64,000 bases of DNA, from NCBI RefSeq assembly GCF_006716085.1, contig NZ_VFON01000001.1:1612001-1676000 (forward strand), given 5' to 3'. This DNA is from Leucobacter komagatae. Its GTDB lineage: Bacteria; Actinomycetota; Actinomycetes; Actinomycetales; Microbacteriaceae. A program made the translations under genes and the position numbers. The first letter of the stretch is position 1. Each line of letters begins with the position of its first letter. Positions 52,244-61,370 of the stretch are shown here, in pieces. The notes below the pieces were generated by a model. It was not told where the DNA came from. It did not search any database and worked only from the letters and a program-made list of their open reading frames with translations.

Positions 52244-52277
52244 AGGGCCGCGCTCCGATGAATCGGATCGCGGCCCT
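52244..52277 (-). terminator. Terminator of the DUF5819-HTTM operon
   Basis: AGGGCCGCG (52244-52252) pairs with 52269-52277; TCCGAT/ATCGGA continues the stem after one mismatch. GA is the loop. CATTTCC follows on the minus strand. Confidence 0.85.
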
Positions 52278-52305
52278 CACTACATGCTGAGACTGTTACC
52301 AGTTC

Positions 52306-53388
52306 CTATGCGCCTGTCAGAACGGGCCCGGGGCTTGGCTCCGATTGAGGCTTTCCGGTGGCCTCGGCTTCCCCTTCCCCTACTATCGGGACGGGCGCCT
52401 TCCTCACGCGCTGGTTTACCCAGTCGGCGGCGCGACGCCAAGTACGGTCGCGAATGAAGATCATGTCGCCGAGGATCATCATGAGCGAGAACCACGGCAA
52501 CGCGAGGAGGATCGCGATTGACGCATGCATCCCCGTGACGAGCACCAGACCGACGATCCGGCTCCAGCGATTGAGCAGCAGCACGGGGAACAGCAGCTGA
52601 CCGTAAACGCTGAGCCATGAGGCGATAAACACGGCGGGCGTAACCTGCCAGGCAAGGTGGTTGAGCCACGGCACCAGAGTGAGTTCTTCGACCTGCAGCG
52701 GATAGTACGAGGCAACGCCCGACACCCAGGTTGCGCCCTGCAACTTCCAGAGCGCACTCGTGACATAGATGACGCAGAGCTGATACCCGATCAGCACAAC
52801 CGCGACGTTGTTGCTCAGCACCGGGAACCACTCCGGTACGCGCCACCTACCGAAGCCCAGAGGCCGCGCTGCCACGCCCCGGCGGGCCTCGCGTTTCGCG
52901 CGGCGACGAGCGTCAAGTGACCAGCGGTACGAGGTGTCGGCGAACAACAAGAAGATGATGAAGAGCCGGAAGGTCTGGTAGTGCCCGGTGTTCGTCACTA
53001 CCGGGTCAAGCGTCGTGAACCCCAGCCAGAGCGCAACAAATAGCGGCGACACGACCCGCATCCGCCAGCCCAGCGCGTAGGCTGCCGCGACTGCCATCAG
53101 CACGATGATTTTGGCGAGAATGAGCGGGTCTGGATCGGTGCGGGAGAAGAGCGCCGTGATTGGCCAGAAGTACGAATGCACCGACGAGTCGCGGAACATC
53201 GCAGCCCCCCACTGCGACCCGTGCCCGAAGGTGTATGAAAAGTTCGGCAGGTACAGAGCAAGAATTGCGACCGTCGAAGCACCGAGTCCGATGCGCAGCA
53301 GGGCGAGGCCGTAAGTCGCGTGTCTACTCTCAAGGAACCAGTTCATGAGGCGCTCCCATGTGTTTGATATCGCACTCGCCATGATCAT
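52306..53388 (-). CDS. HTTM domain membrane protein (vitamin K-dependent gamma-carboxylase related)
   Basis: 360 aa. Multiple helices of the HTTM domain, with ARHATYGLALLRIGLGASTVAILALYLPN at the N-terminus and WLNHLAWQVTPAVFIASWLSVYGQLLFPVLLLNRWSRIVGLVLVTGMHASIAILLALPWFSLMMILGD in the core. The C-terminal lumenal domain of true gamma-carboxylases is absent. Actinobacteria often pair this gene with a DUF5819 gene, as here (ATGA overlap). The reaction is unknown. Confidence 0.87.
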   Translation of the reverse strand: MIMASAISNTWERLMNWFLESRHATYGLALLRIGLGASTVAILALYLPNFSYTFGHGSQWGAAMFRDSSVHSYFWPITALFSRTDPDPLILAKIIVLMAVAAAYALGWRMRVVSPLFVALWLGFTTLDPVVTNTGHYQTFRLFIIFLLFADTSYRWSLDARRRAKREARRGVAARPLGFGRWRVPEWFPVLSNNVAVVLIGYQLCVIYVTSALWKLQGATWVSGVASYYPLQVEELTLVPWLNHLAWQVTPAVFIASWLSVYGQLLFPVLLLNRWSRIVGLVLVTGMHASIAILLALPWFSLMMILGDMIFIRDRTWRRAADWVNQRVRKAPVPIVGEGEAEATGKPQSEPSPGPVLTGA

Positions 53389-54245
53389 TCCCCCTCCGCT
53401 TCGTCGATGGTGGCTGCGGCCTCGAGTTCCGCTTCCACACCTGCCTTGTCAGCCCAGGCCTGAAAGCTCCGCGCGAACGCTTCCCTGTCCTGCCCGGGCC
53501 ACTCCATAGCCGGCACCCAACCCATGTCCGTATATTTGCTTGGCGGCCGCTTGGCCTCAGGGTCGTGACGGTCAGTCCAACGAACTACTGGGTCATAGAC
53601 CGCCCGCACCTGCACGGCCTTGACCTCCCCCTTGTCGCCCCACATCGCGTGGGCAACCTGAGTCGCGTACGAGGCCGTATAGTTTGTCGCACGAATGAAC
53701 GACCGAACTTCAGCGCTGTTCGAATCATCAGCAGCCACCAGCGCATCCCGAAGACCGTACAGTTCTTCTCCGGCGAGGTGGTTCTCCGCCGCGACACGCT
53801 GCTGCGCCTCGCTCAGGCCCCGGTAGCTCGTCATCAGACGCTCTGCTCCGACAACTGAGAGCTGTTTCCGCAGTGTGCGGCGGTACGGCTCTGCAAGCTC
53901 CACCGCTGAAGCATTCACCCACTCTGACCGGACGCGTTCGCCATCTTCCAATTCGACCCATGCTCGAACCCACAGCTGGCGATCGGTGTCGACCGGGTCA
54001 GGGGCAAAGATCTTGTAGTCCTGCACGAGGTAGGGGCGCACATACTGATCTGCGGTCGCCCCGGGTAAGACTTGATACTTGAGGTCAGAATAAGGCGTGT
54101 TGTAGACCGCCGTGAAGAACATGTGAACGGCCAACAAAGCAACAGCCCCGATGGCAACGACTCGCGCCGATTTGGGGAGCTTCTTACGTTGCGCTGAGCT
54201 CACGCCTCGTGAATTGCTAACTCTTGGCTGATCCGAAGTTTTCAA
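53385..54245 (-). CDS. DUF5819 family membrane-anchored protein
   Basis: 286 aa from TTG 54245. The start is uncertain: the frame opens at TTG 54296 and GTG 54203 is possible. One transmembrane helix (SARVVAIGAVALLAVHMFFTAVY) is followed by an extracytoplasmic DUF5819 domain (YLVQDYKIFAPDPVDTDRQLWVRAWVELEDGE). It is partner of the HTTM protein, overlapping it by 4 bp. Role unknown; the pair probably acts together at the membrane. Confidence 0.83.
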   Translation of the reverse strand: MKTSDQPRVSNSRGVSSAQRKKLPKSARVVAIGAVALLAVHMFFTAVYNTPYSDLKYQVLPGATADQYVRPYLVQDYKIFAPDPVDTDRQLWVRAWVELEDGERVRSEWVNASAVELAEPYRRTLRKQLSVVGAERLMTSYRGLSEAQQRVAAENHLAGEELYGLRDALVAADDSNSAEVRSFIRATNYTASYATQVAHAMWGDKGEVKAVQVRAVYDPVVRWTDRHDPEAKRPPSKYTDMGWVPAMEWPGQDREAFARSFQAWADKAGVEAELEAAATIDEAEGE

Positions 54246-54298
54246 ATTGCACGCTCTTTCTTCCCTGAAAGTTCGACTGGTTTCACCGTAGCGCAAAA

Positions 54299-54345
54299 GC
54301 GCAACGCGGCGACCCGGTATTTCTACTCGGATCGCCGCGCTGCGC
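54299..54345 (-). terminator. Terminator of the repeat surface protein gene
   Basis: 14-bp stem with one G-U pair (54299-54312 with 54332-54345), 19-nt loop, and TTTT next on the minus strand. It separates the surface protein from the DUF5819-HTTM operon. Confidence 0.88.
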
Positions 54346-54356
54346 TGCGCTATGGC

Positions 54357-57300
54357 TTAGGCTTCACTGCTTGGCACGTTTCCACGGGCCCTCGCCCGCG
54401 AAGTCAGTGTCAGTGTGATGCCTGCTGCCAACAGCACCGCCGTGAGGATTCCGAAGCCGAGCATGTCGGCCCCACCGGTAGCGGACAGCGGGTGTCCCTT
54501 ACCGTTTACCCCGGGCTTCACGCCTGGCTTACCGCCAGGCTGGTTGCCCGGATCGGAACCCGGATCAACAGCTGGGTCTGCCCCTGGGTCAGCACCCGGA
54601 TCAGTGCCCGGATCGGTACCTGGGTCGGTACCAGGGTCGGTACCAGGATCCGTACCTGGGTCGGTGCCCGGATCCGTACCCGGATCAGTGCCCGGATCGG
54701 TACCTGGGTCGGTGCCCGGATCCGTACCCGGATCGGTACCTGGGTCGGTGCCCGGATCGGTACCTGGGTCGGTGCCCGGATCAACCCTTGGGTCTTCGCC
54801 GGGGTCGCTACCTGGATCGGTGCCAGGATCGGCGCCCGGATCAGTACCAGGATCGGTACCGGGGTCCGCACCCGGATCGGTGCCCGGGTCCGTACCAGGA
54901 TCGGTGCCCGGATCAGTACCCGGATCTACACCGGGATCGGTGCCCGGATCCGTACCCGGATCGGTGCCCGGATCAGTACCCGGATCGGTGCCCGGGTCCG
55001 TACCAGGATCGGTGCCTGGGTCTACACCAGGATCGGCACCGGGGTCCGTACCCGGATCAGTACCCGGATCGGTGCCCGGATCAGTACCCGGATCGGTGCC
55101 CGGGTCCGTACCCGGATCGGTGCCTGGGTCTACACCAGGATCGGCACCGGGGTCCGTACCCGGATCAGTACCCGGATCGGTGCCCGGATCAGTACCCGGA
55201 TCGGTGCCCGGGTCCGTACCCGGATCGGTGCCTGGGTCTACACCAGGATCGGCACCGGGGTCCGTACCCGGATCAGTACCCGGATCGGTGCCCGGATCAG
55301 TACCAGGGTCCGTGCCCGGGTCCGTGCCCGGATCAGTACCAGGGTCCGTGCCCGGGTCCGTGCCCGGATCAGTACCAGGGTCCGTGCCCGGATCAGTACC
55401 CGGATCGGTGCCCGGGTCAGTACCCGGATCTACACCCGGGTCCGTGCCCGGATCAGTACCAGGGTCCGTACCCGGTTCAGTGCCCGGTTCAGTACCGGGA
55501 TCAGTGCCCGGGTCGGTACCCGGATCTACACCAGGATCGGTGCCAGGATCGGCGCCCGGATCAGTACCAGGGTCTGTGCCCGGATCTGCACCCGGGTCCG
55601 TGCCCGGTTCAGTACCAGGGTCCGTGCCCGGATCAGTACCGGGGTCCGTGCCCGGATCGGTGCCCGGATCAGTACCAGGGTCTGTGCCCGGATCTGCACC
55701 CGGATCAGTACCAGGGTCCGTGCCCGGATCAGTACCCGGATCGGTACCCGGGTCCGTGCCCGGTTCAGTACCGGGGTCCGTACCCGGATCTACACCCGGA
55801 TCAGTACCGGGGTCCGTGCCCGGATCAGCACCAGGGTCCGTGCCCGGATCAGTACCCGGATCGGTACCCGGGTCCGTGCCCGGATCAGTACCAGGGTCCG
55901 TACCCGGATCAGCACCAGGGTCCGTGCCCGGATCAGTACCCGGGTCAGTACCGGGATCGGTGCCCGGATCCGTTCCCGGATCGGTACCCGGATCAGTGCC
56001 AGGATCCGCTACCGGATCAGTACCAGGGTCCGTGCCCGGATCAGTACCCGGGTCAGTACCCGGATCGGTACCCGGATCTACACCAGGATCGGTGCCCGGA
56101 TCAGTGCCAGGGTCCGTACCCGGATCAGTACCAGGGTCTGCACCCGGGTCGACACCGGGATCTGTGCCGGGCTCAGTACCCGGCTCCTCTGCCAGCGCCT
56201 TCACCGTGGACGAACCAAGCTGAAGCGCAACTGCACCATTTGTGCCAACGTTTGGCAAGAGACTCACATTCAATGCGCGAACGGTGAACGAGCCAGGCCC
56301 GAGATCGCCGCCACTTTCGTTAAAGGGCGCCATGGTCGGCTGGTGGTTGATCGTGATGTTCGCGACGTTTCGGAGCACGGGGCCTAGTCCATCAGTGAGA
56401 ACACTGCTGACCACAGGCGAAACAGCACCGTGCACCAACGGCTGCAGATTGTCGATAACCCCATCAAGCACGCCATTCAGGACACCGCCGATGCTCGTCA
56501 CAACCCCAGACAACGCATCAGCGATGGGCTGAACGACGGTCCCAACGGACACCCCAGCAATGCGGATTTGGCTCACGTCGATGACAGGGGCCGTGTGACC
56601 TGCTGCGCCAGTAAAACCACCAAGTGTGCCCCGAATAGTGACCGGAGCGTTAACTACAAGAGGAATGCTCACCTGGACTGAGACGTTGAGATTAACGCTG
56701 TAGAGCCCCTCAGTTACCGTGTCAACAATCTTAGACACTGCAGAGTTTGGCCCGTTGCCTGTGAGTGCGTCGGTCACACCGTCAAGGATTGCATTTACAG
56801 TATCGCCGTGAAGCACCTCAGTGTTTGCCGGCAGCGTGCTGAGGCTTGTTGCCCCGCTTCGATCCACGACAAGAGAGGCGAGGTCGACCCTGATTGCTCC
56901 CGTGCTCAGGTCAACGATGACACTGTTGTCAGTGTTCGCGAGGGGCTCCTGGAGGAGCTTCTGTCGGACAGTATCAAGCAGTGGGGCTGTGTCAATAGAA
57001 GCATCGTTCAGAGACGCGTTGACCAGCGGGAGGGCCCCGATGGTCCGCACGAGACCACCCAGAATCGATTCGATCCCACCGCCCGGACCGAGCAGATCCT
57101 GAATCGGCTGAAGAGCAGTACCGAGGGTGGTGTTCACCGTGTTCACGACTCCGCCGACAGCCGGACTGTGCACATCGAGCTTGAGGTCGGTCAGCATGTA
57201 CTCGCTACCGACTGCGCCGGCGTCTGAGGTTGCCTGTGACCCCAAGGCTCCGATCTGGATGGAGGCTTCATCAAGCAGCGCATTTCGCACCTGATCGCCG

Positions 57301-57821
57301 AGCAGCTGGCTGAGCAGCTGGCTCGCGTCAAGCTTGGCGAAACCATACTCGCCACTGTTCGCCACGTCAATGTTCAGCGAACCATCGGAGTTGATGAGAC
57401 CCGATGACGCGACAGACTTCGTCGAGCTTGGTGAAGCGCTGTAGCTCGCAATCGCACCGAGGTTTCCAAGTTCAAGGAGCCCAGGGGCTGATGACGATGG
57501 CTTGATCAGCGGGAGCGCAAGCGTTCCGAGGTTGATGCTCCCAAGCCCGTTCAGCACGCTTACGTTGAGCGGGTCGGAGACTGGGCCAGCTGTGGCCGGA
57601 AACTCCGACTTTGTGTAGGCCGCTCCAACGACGTCAATGCCCAGGCCCTCGAGCGCGAGCCAGTGACCGTGCGCCGCAGAGTCCGCAGCCGTCGTGTAGT
57701 CATCGGCGAAGGCCGCCGTACTTCCAAATATTGCCGGTCCGGCCACCATTGCGGCGGCCGTGAGGATCGCGACCGGTCGCGCTCGCGACGGCCCCCTCCC
57801 GACTGGTTGTCTGAGTTCCAT
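54357..57821 (-). CDS. Sortase-anchored surface protein with choice-of-anchor G domain and long DPGT repeat stalk
   Basis: 1,154 aa. Signal peptide (about 1-40, IFGSTAAFA), then a ~500-residue choice-of-anchor G type domain, rich in beta strands and Asn/Ser/Val. A stalk of about 130 tandem 4-residue units (mostly DPGT, with DPGV, DPGA and EPGT variants) spans about residues 543-1086. It ends in a cell-wall sorting signal: LSATG, a hydrophobic helix and RARAR. The stalk is highly acidic. GGGAG lies 8 nt before ATG 57821. It is divergent from the second LAL regulator, its likely controller. Repeat number may vary among strains. Confidence 0.88.
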   Translation of the reverse strand: MELRQPVGRGPSRARPVAILTAAAMVAGPAIFGSTAAFADDYTTAADSAAHGHWLALEGLGIDVVGAAYTKSEFPATAGPVSDPLNVSVLNGLGSINLGTLALPLIKPSSSAPGLLELGNLGAIASYSASPSSTKSVASSGLINSDGSLNIDVANSGEYGFAKLDASQLLSQLLGDQVRNALLDEASIQIGALGSQATSDAGAVGSEYMLTDLKLDVHSPAVGGVVNTVNTTLGTALQPIQDLLGPGGGIESILGGLVRTIGALPLVNASLNDASIDTAPLLDTVRQKLLQEPLANTDNSVIVDLSTGAIRVDLASLVVDRSGATSLSTLPANTEVLHGDTVNAILDGVTDALTGNGPNSAVSKIVDTVTEGLYSVNLNVSVQVSIPLVVNAPVTIRGTLGGFTGAAGHTAPVIDVSQIRIAGVSVGTVVQPIADALSGVVTSIGGVLNGVLDGVIDNLQPLVHGAVSPVVSSVLTDGLGPVLRNVANITINHQPTMAPFNESGGDLGPGSFTVRALNVSLLPNVGTNGAVALQLGSSTVKALAEEPGTEPGTDPGVDPGADPGTDPGTDPGTDPGTDPGVDPGTDPGTDPGTDPGTDPGTDPVADPGTDPGTDPGTDPGTDPGTDPGTDPGTDPGADPGTDPGTDPGTDPGTDPGTDPGTDPGADPGTDPGTDPGVDPGTDPGTEPGTDPGTDPGTDPGTDPGTDPGADPGTDPGTDPGTDPGTDPGTDPGTDPGTEPGTDPGADPGTDPGTDPGADPGTDPGVDPGTDPGTDPGTEPGTEPGTDPGTDPGTDPGVDPGTDPGTDPGTDPGTDPGTDPGTDPGTDPGTDPGTDPGTDPGTDPGTDPGTDPGTDPGADPGVDPGTDPGTDPGTDPGTDPGTDPGTDPGTDPGADPGVDPGTDPGTDPGTDPGTDPGTDPGTDPGTDPGADPGVDPGTDPGTDPGTDPGTDPGTDPGTDPGTDPGVDPGTDPGTDPGTDPGTDPGADPGTDPGTDPGADPGTDPGSDPGEDPRVDPGTDPGTDPGTDPGTDPGTDPGTDPGTDPGTDPGTDPGTDPGTDPGTDPGTDPGTDPGTDPGADPGADPAVDPGSDPGNQPGGKPGVKPGVNGKGHPLSATGGADMLGFGILTAVLLAAGITLTLTSRARARGNVPSSEA
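54560..56190 (-). repeat. 12-bp tandem repeat array encoding the DPGT stalk
   Basis: About 1.6 kb of 12-bp units (GATCCGGGCACC-like on the coding strand), with higher-order blocks of about 120 bp (e.g. around 55020, 55140 and 55260) that are nearly identical. It generates spurious long frames on the plus strand. Confidence 0.95.
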
Positions 57822-57957
57822 ACTGTTCGCTCCCTTGTTTCCTCAACAGCGGCTCAAGCCAGCAGCTGCTCGGCAACGCGTTGCGGCGTCACACGAGAAA
57901 GCTGCGTCAGCCTTCGTGAGCATATGTCGGGCTCTCAGGGTTCTTCCAGCAAACTCC

Positions 57958-57986
57958 GTAGTACTGACTCCCGGTCAGAAAACTAC
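57958..57986. promoter_or_regulatory. Compound dyad between the surface protein and LAL genes
   Basis: GTAGT-a-CTGAC-tcccg-GTCAG-aaa-ACTAC: outer 5-bp and inner 5-bp arms. It lies between divergent starts (57821 and 58117) and is a plausible LAL binding site. Confidence 0.5.
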
Positions 57987-58116
57987 TGAAATCCAATGTT
58001 AAATACATGAGGTGGCTGTTGAAGATCCGCACATATTGAGTACTCTCAGCTTTGGGGGGATACTTTTTGCACCCTCATTGGATCCGATTCCGACTTGAGA
58101 GAGGATTTGCAAGGGT

Positions 58117-60588
58117 ATGCAAAGACGCACCGAATTCCACTCAGATCACGTCCTCGACTCAGTAGAACAGCTCTCACGCAACAATTCAGTAGTCGTATCC
58201 GCACCAACCGGCATCGGTAGAAGCTACTTTCTGGAACGCGTGAACTCGAGCATCGGGCACAAAGACAGCGTCGTGATCAACGCCGCGAACGCCTCAGCGT
58301 TGACCGTGCTTCGCACCGCGCTCCCGACGGCGACAATACTTGTTGACTCACTGGAGCACGCAGACCCCGAGTTTGTTCGATCGTGGCTTGAGCACCTGCA
58401 ACGCGGCGGGCGCGGGCTTGCGGTGCTCCACACAGATAACCAGCACAGTTCTTTCCACCTCTCCGTTGAGGCGCTACGAGCTGGCCGCGACGACTTGTTG
58501 ACAGCTCTTGACACTGCCCACTCAATTCAGCTCCCACCGCTCTCTGCAAACAACATCGAGCGACTACTTCACGAGCACAGCCCCCGCATCCTAGATTCTG
58601 GCACCATCCATGCCATAGTTTCGCTGGCAGAGGGCCGCCCTCGCTGGGCACTTGCACTCCTCGAGCTCTCGAATACCCGAGGACTCTCGGTATTCCCGCG
58701 CCCGATGGTTCCAACTTCGACACCTGCCGGGATCGTCGCGTCAGTGTTGCGGAGCATCGCAGACTCTGTAGGAGACATGCCTCCAAGCACCGTCGCAGCT
58801 GCAAGCGTCGTTTCTCAGCTTGGCCAGATGGATCTAGCTGGGATTGAGGACTTGGTTGGTAGCGATAACTGCGATGCTCTGGTGAGTTATGGGGCACTCA
58901 TCGGCGATGAAACTCAGACACTCTACCGCGTACCACCGCTACTCGCCGCCGCAGTCCGAAGTCGGGCCTCAGCAACGGAGACCTCAAGGTTTGAGGACGC
59001 TGTTCAGCGACGTCTCCTGAGGCGCCGCTCGCTGGGCTTCCCGCTCTCCGTCGCCGAGTCGTTGTTTTGCACACGGCCATTCCAGAATGATGCAGCAGCA
59101 AACGACCCCACTCTCGAGGAACAGCGGACCGCAGCAATCGAGCAGTCAATTGTCGAACTTGTAAACTTCGGTGAACACAAGTTTGCGGAGTCACTATTGC
59201 TCCGTCAGACCGATGCCCCTGTGCTCATCCCACCGCCACTTCGCGCGGCAGTACTTGGCGCACTCGTCAGCCCAGAAGCTGGGCTTGCTCACATCGGCCC
59301 ACCTCCTGGCGAACCCGGCACAAACGCTTATCTTGGTTGGCTAGGTCTACACTCCAAGCTGAATGAGCTTGCTCTCACTCCTGTCGCTCGAGAACACTCT
59401 CCCACCATGGGGGCCGAGGAAGCTGCCACACAGACCATCATCCAGGTGTGGAACGGGTCAGAACCCGTTGCGCACCACCTCGATTCGATCCGCGAGATCA
59501 GTAGTAGAGATAGCAACAACGCGCTCGGACTGCTTGCAGATACCCTACTCGACCTCGAAGCTGCACGGACAGGGCAGGTCATCGCAGGTTCCTGGCTTTC
59601 AACTGGCGCACCCGCCCCCAGGGCATCAACGCAAGTGCTCGCCGACCTGCCGCATACGTCAGGCACCTTGTTGCTCTCTCAGGCCCTCTCCGCTTTGTTC
59701 ATTGGGCAAGGGTCACGCTTTGCGCAGGAACTTCGTTCGGAGTCAAGACGCACCCATCTGCATGAGTTCCACGCCCGCTGGGTACGCCACTATGCCGCTG
59801 CGACTATGGCCATCGCCTGCGGTGATCTCGCCAGAAGCGTCATCGAGTGGTCCGAACTTGTGAAGTGTGCTCCACACCTCGTACCGCTTCGCCTCGAGGC
59901 GTACCTCCACGAGACGTTAGCGACGTTGGACGCAGCGCGGGCTGCAGCCGATTCCGGACATGACGAGCACCTCCCGCCGTCAAGTTTTTCTGCTCCCTAC
60001 GCACTCTTTCTGTGTTTTGGAAACGGCAAGCCGCCACTGCTGCAGCACCAGCTACCTCCACCGGGTGCAGCTACTGCCCCAGTACCCGCGCTTCTCCACA
60101 AGTACGTTTGCGCTGCCCTTGAAGAGAATCCAAAAGAACTCATTCGCACAGCCGATGCCCTACTTGTTTTCGAGGCGTGGGGGCCAGCCTTGTCAGCATT
60201 GCGCCAAGCACGCGACATCTATGTCAGCCGCCGCGCAACGACGGCAGCTACTGAGTGCAAGAGCAGGCTTGAGGAGCTCGAACGATTCCTAGAGAAACGC
60301 ATACCAAACTATGAGGCTGACCCGAATCGCTCAGACGAGAGGATACGCCTGACCAACCGAGAGAAGGAGACCGCCAGCCTTGCTGCGGAGGGACTGAGCA
60401 ACAAGGAGATCGCGGCACGCTTGCACTGCAGCATCCGTACTGTGGAGTCACATATCTCTCAAGCTCGCGCGAAACTCGGGCTGCAGTCTCGCAAGGATCT
60501 CGCGCAGGTGGCAATGTTCGCCGCGCCTAGCGAGCATCAGGACGAACTGATCTCGCAAGGCAATAGGCGCACGGAATCGCCACGATAA
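58117..60588 (+). CDS. LuxR-family large regulator (LAL-like) with degenerate P-loop
   Basis: 823 aa. The N-terminal ATPase-like domain has SAPTGIGRSYFLE where Walker A should be: the conserved Lys is Arg and the first Gly is Ala. Walker B-like ATILVDSLEHAD remains. The C-terminal LuxR helix-turn-helix is LTNREKETASLAAEGLSNKEIAARLHCSIRTVESHISQARAKLGLQSRKDL. It lies 295 bp from, and divergent to, the surface protein gene. Base composition is visibly lower in GC than housekeeping neighbours. ATP hydrolysis is doubtful; it may respond by binding alone. Confidence 0.85.
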   Translation: MQRRTEFHSDHVLDSVEQLSRNNSVVVSAPTGIGRSYFLERVNSSIGHKDSVVINAANASALTVLRTALPTATILVDSLEHADPEFVRSWLEHLQRGGRGLAVLHTDNQHSSFHLSVEALRAGRDDLLTALDTAHSIQLPPLSANNIERLLHEHSPRILDSGTIHAIVSLAEGRPRWALALLELSNTRGLSVFPRPMVPTSTPAGIVASVLRSIADSVGDMPPSTVAAASVVSQLGQMDLAGIEDLVGSDNCDALVSYGALIGDETQTLYRVPPLLAAAVRSRASATETSRFEDAVQRRLLRRRSLGFPLSVAESLFCTRPFQNDAAANDPTLEEQRTAAIEQSIVELVNFGEHKFAESLLLRQTDAPVLIPPPLRAAVLGALVSPEAGLAHIGPPPGEPGTNAYLGWLGLHSKLNELALTPVAREHSPTMGAEEAATQTIIQVWNGSEPVAHHLDSIREISSRDSNNALGLLADTLLDLEAARTGQVIAGSWLSTGAPAPRASTQVLADLPHTSGTLLLSQALSALFIGQGSRFAQELRSESRRTHLHEFHARWVRHYAAATMAIACGDLARSVIEWSELVKCAPHLVPLRLEAYLHETLATLDAARAAADSGHDEHLPPSSFSAPYALFLCFGNGKPPLLQHQLPPPGAATAPVPALLHKYVCAALEENPKELIRTADALLVFEAWGPALSALRQARDIYVSRRATTAATECKSRLEELERFLEKRIPNYEADPNRSDERIRLTNREKETASLAAEGLSNKEIAARLHCSIRTVESHISQARAKLGLQSRKDLAQVAMFAAPSEHQDELISQGNRRTESPR

Positions 60589-60603
60589 TTATCTAGGACT
60601 GAG

Positions 60604-61071
60604 CTAGGCCGCGCCCGCAAAGCCCTGCTGGCGCCAGGCCTCGTAGCTCGCGATCGCCGCGCAGTTCGCGAGGTTCATCGAGCGCGGGCCGGGGAGCATA
60701 GGAATGCGGAGCCGGTCGGTCACCGCCTCATGTGCAAGAATCTCGGGCGGCAGGCCAGTCGGCTCCGGCCCGAAGAGCAGCACGTCGGTCGGCTCATATG
60801 CGACGTCTGTGTATGGTCGCGTGGTGCGGGCGGTGAACGCAAAAACTCGCGCGGGCGCAAGCGCCTCAATCGCAGCCTCGAATGAGTCGTGCAGGTGCAC
60901 AACTGCAAGGTCGTGGTAGTCGAGCCCGGCCCGCTTGAGCTTTGAATCCTCAAAATCAAAGAGCGGGTTCACAATGTGGAGCTCGGCCCCCGTGCCCGCC
61001 GCGAGGCGGATCGTGTTGCCGGTGTTGCCTGCGATGCGGGGCTCAAAGAAGAGAATGCGAGTCACCCACAC
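60604..61071 (-). CDS. trmL: tRNA (cytidine/uridine-2'-O-)-methyltransferase (SPOUT family)
   Basis: 155 aa. SPOUT fold: ILFFEPRIAGNTGNTIRLAAGTGAELHIVNPL, LLFGPEPTGLPPEIL and RIPMLPGPRSMNLANCAAIASYEAWRQQ (the knot with the SAM site). TrmL methylates the wobble ribose of tRNA-Leu. Start GTG 61071 is 6 nt after GGAGAG; GTG 61065 is the alternative. It is convergent with the LAL gene, 15 bp apart. Confidence 0.93.
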   Translation of the reverse strand: MWVTRILFFEPRIAGNTGNTIRLAAGTGAELHIVNPLFDFEDSKLKRAGLDYHDLAVVHLHDSFEAAIEALAPARVFAFTARTTRPYTDVAYEPTDVLLFGPEPTGLPPEILAHEAVTDRLRIPMLPGPRSMNLANCAAIASYEAWRQQGFAGAA

Positions 61072-61139
61072 AGAATACTCTCCGAGGGGTGGGCCGAGGC
61101 GCGCGGCCCACTTCCACCCCATCCGATAAGCACCACGGC

Positions 61140-61194
61140 CTGTGTTCTGCAGAGGGAATGCACTTTTCCCGAAGGGCTGGGCATTGGCAGCGCC
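61140..61194 (+). repeat. Structured intergenic repeat, copy D (divergent)
   Basis: Starts CTGTGTTCTGCAGAGGGAAT, matching copy A at 17 of 20 positions, and contains GGGCATTG as copies A and B do. AATGC (61157-61161) pairs with GCATT (61181-61185). A C/A-rich stretch follows (61204-61230). Confidence 0.5.
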
Positions 61195-61258
61195 TTTCCC
61201 AGACACAACCAACGCACCCAACCCAATCCAGTCCGCCCCGGCAAGCAGCCCGCACCAA

Positions 61259-61299
61259 TGTCACCATCGGTGACACCGCCGGTAACCTGTGCTTACAAT
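61259..61299 (+). promoter_or_regulatory. Promoter and palindromic operator of the serine hydrolase gene
   Basis: Operator TGTCACC-ATC-GGTGACA (61259-61275), perfect 7-bp arms, overlaps the -35 GTGACA (61270-61275). -10 TACAAT is at 61294-61299 with 18-bp spacing. The TetR gene at 62618 is the candidate repressor. Confidence 0.7.
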
Positions 61300-61370
61300 A
61301 AGGAAAGCGGCAACAGGGCGCAGTGACGACAAGTCACAACGCCAGAGCAGCAACGAGCAAAGGAGCAGAC

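Noticed and set aside
54560..56190. CRISPR array
   Set aside because: Units are 12-bp coding repeats without spacers, and no cas genes are present.
54415..56387. Long plus-strand frames of 500-630 codons opposite the surface protein repeats
   Set aside because: They are direct products of the 12-bp repeat unit lacking stops in any frame; they consist of PGSV or similar four-residue monotony and lack starts with ribosome binding sites.
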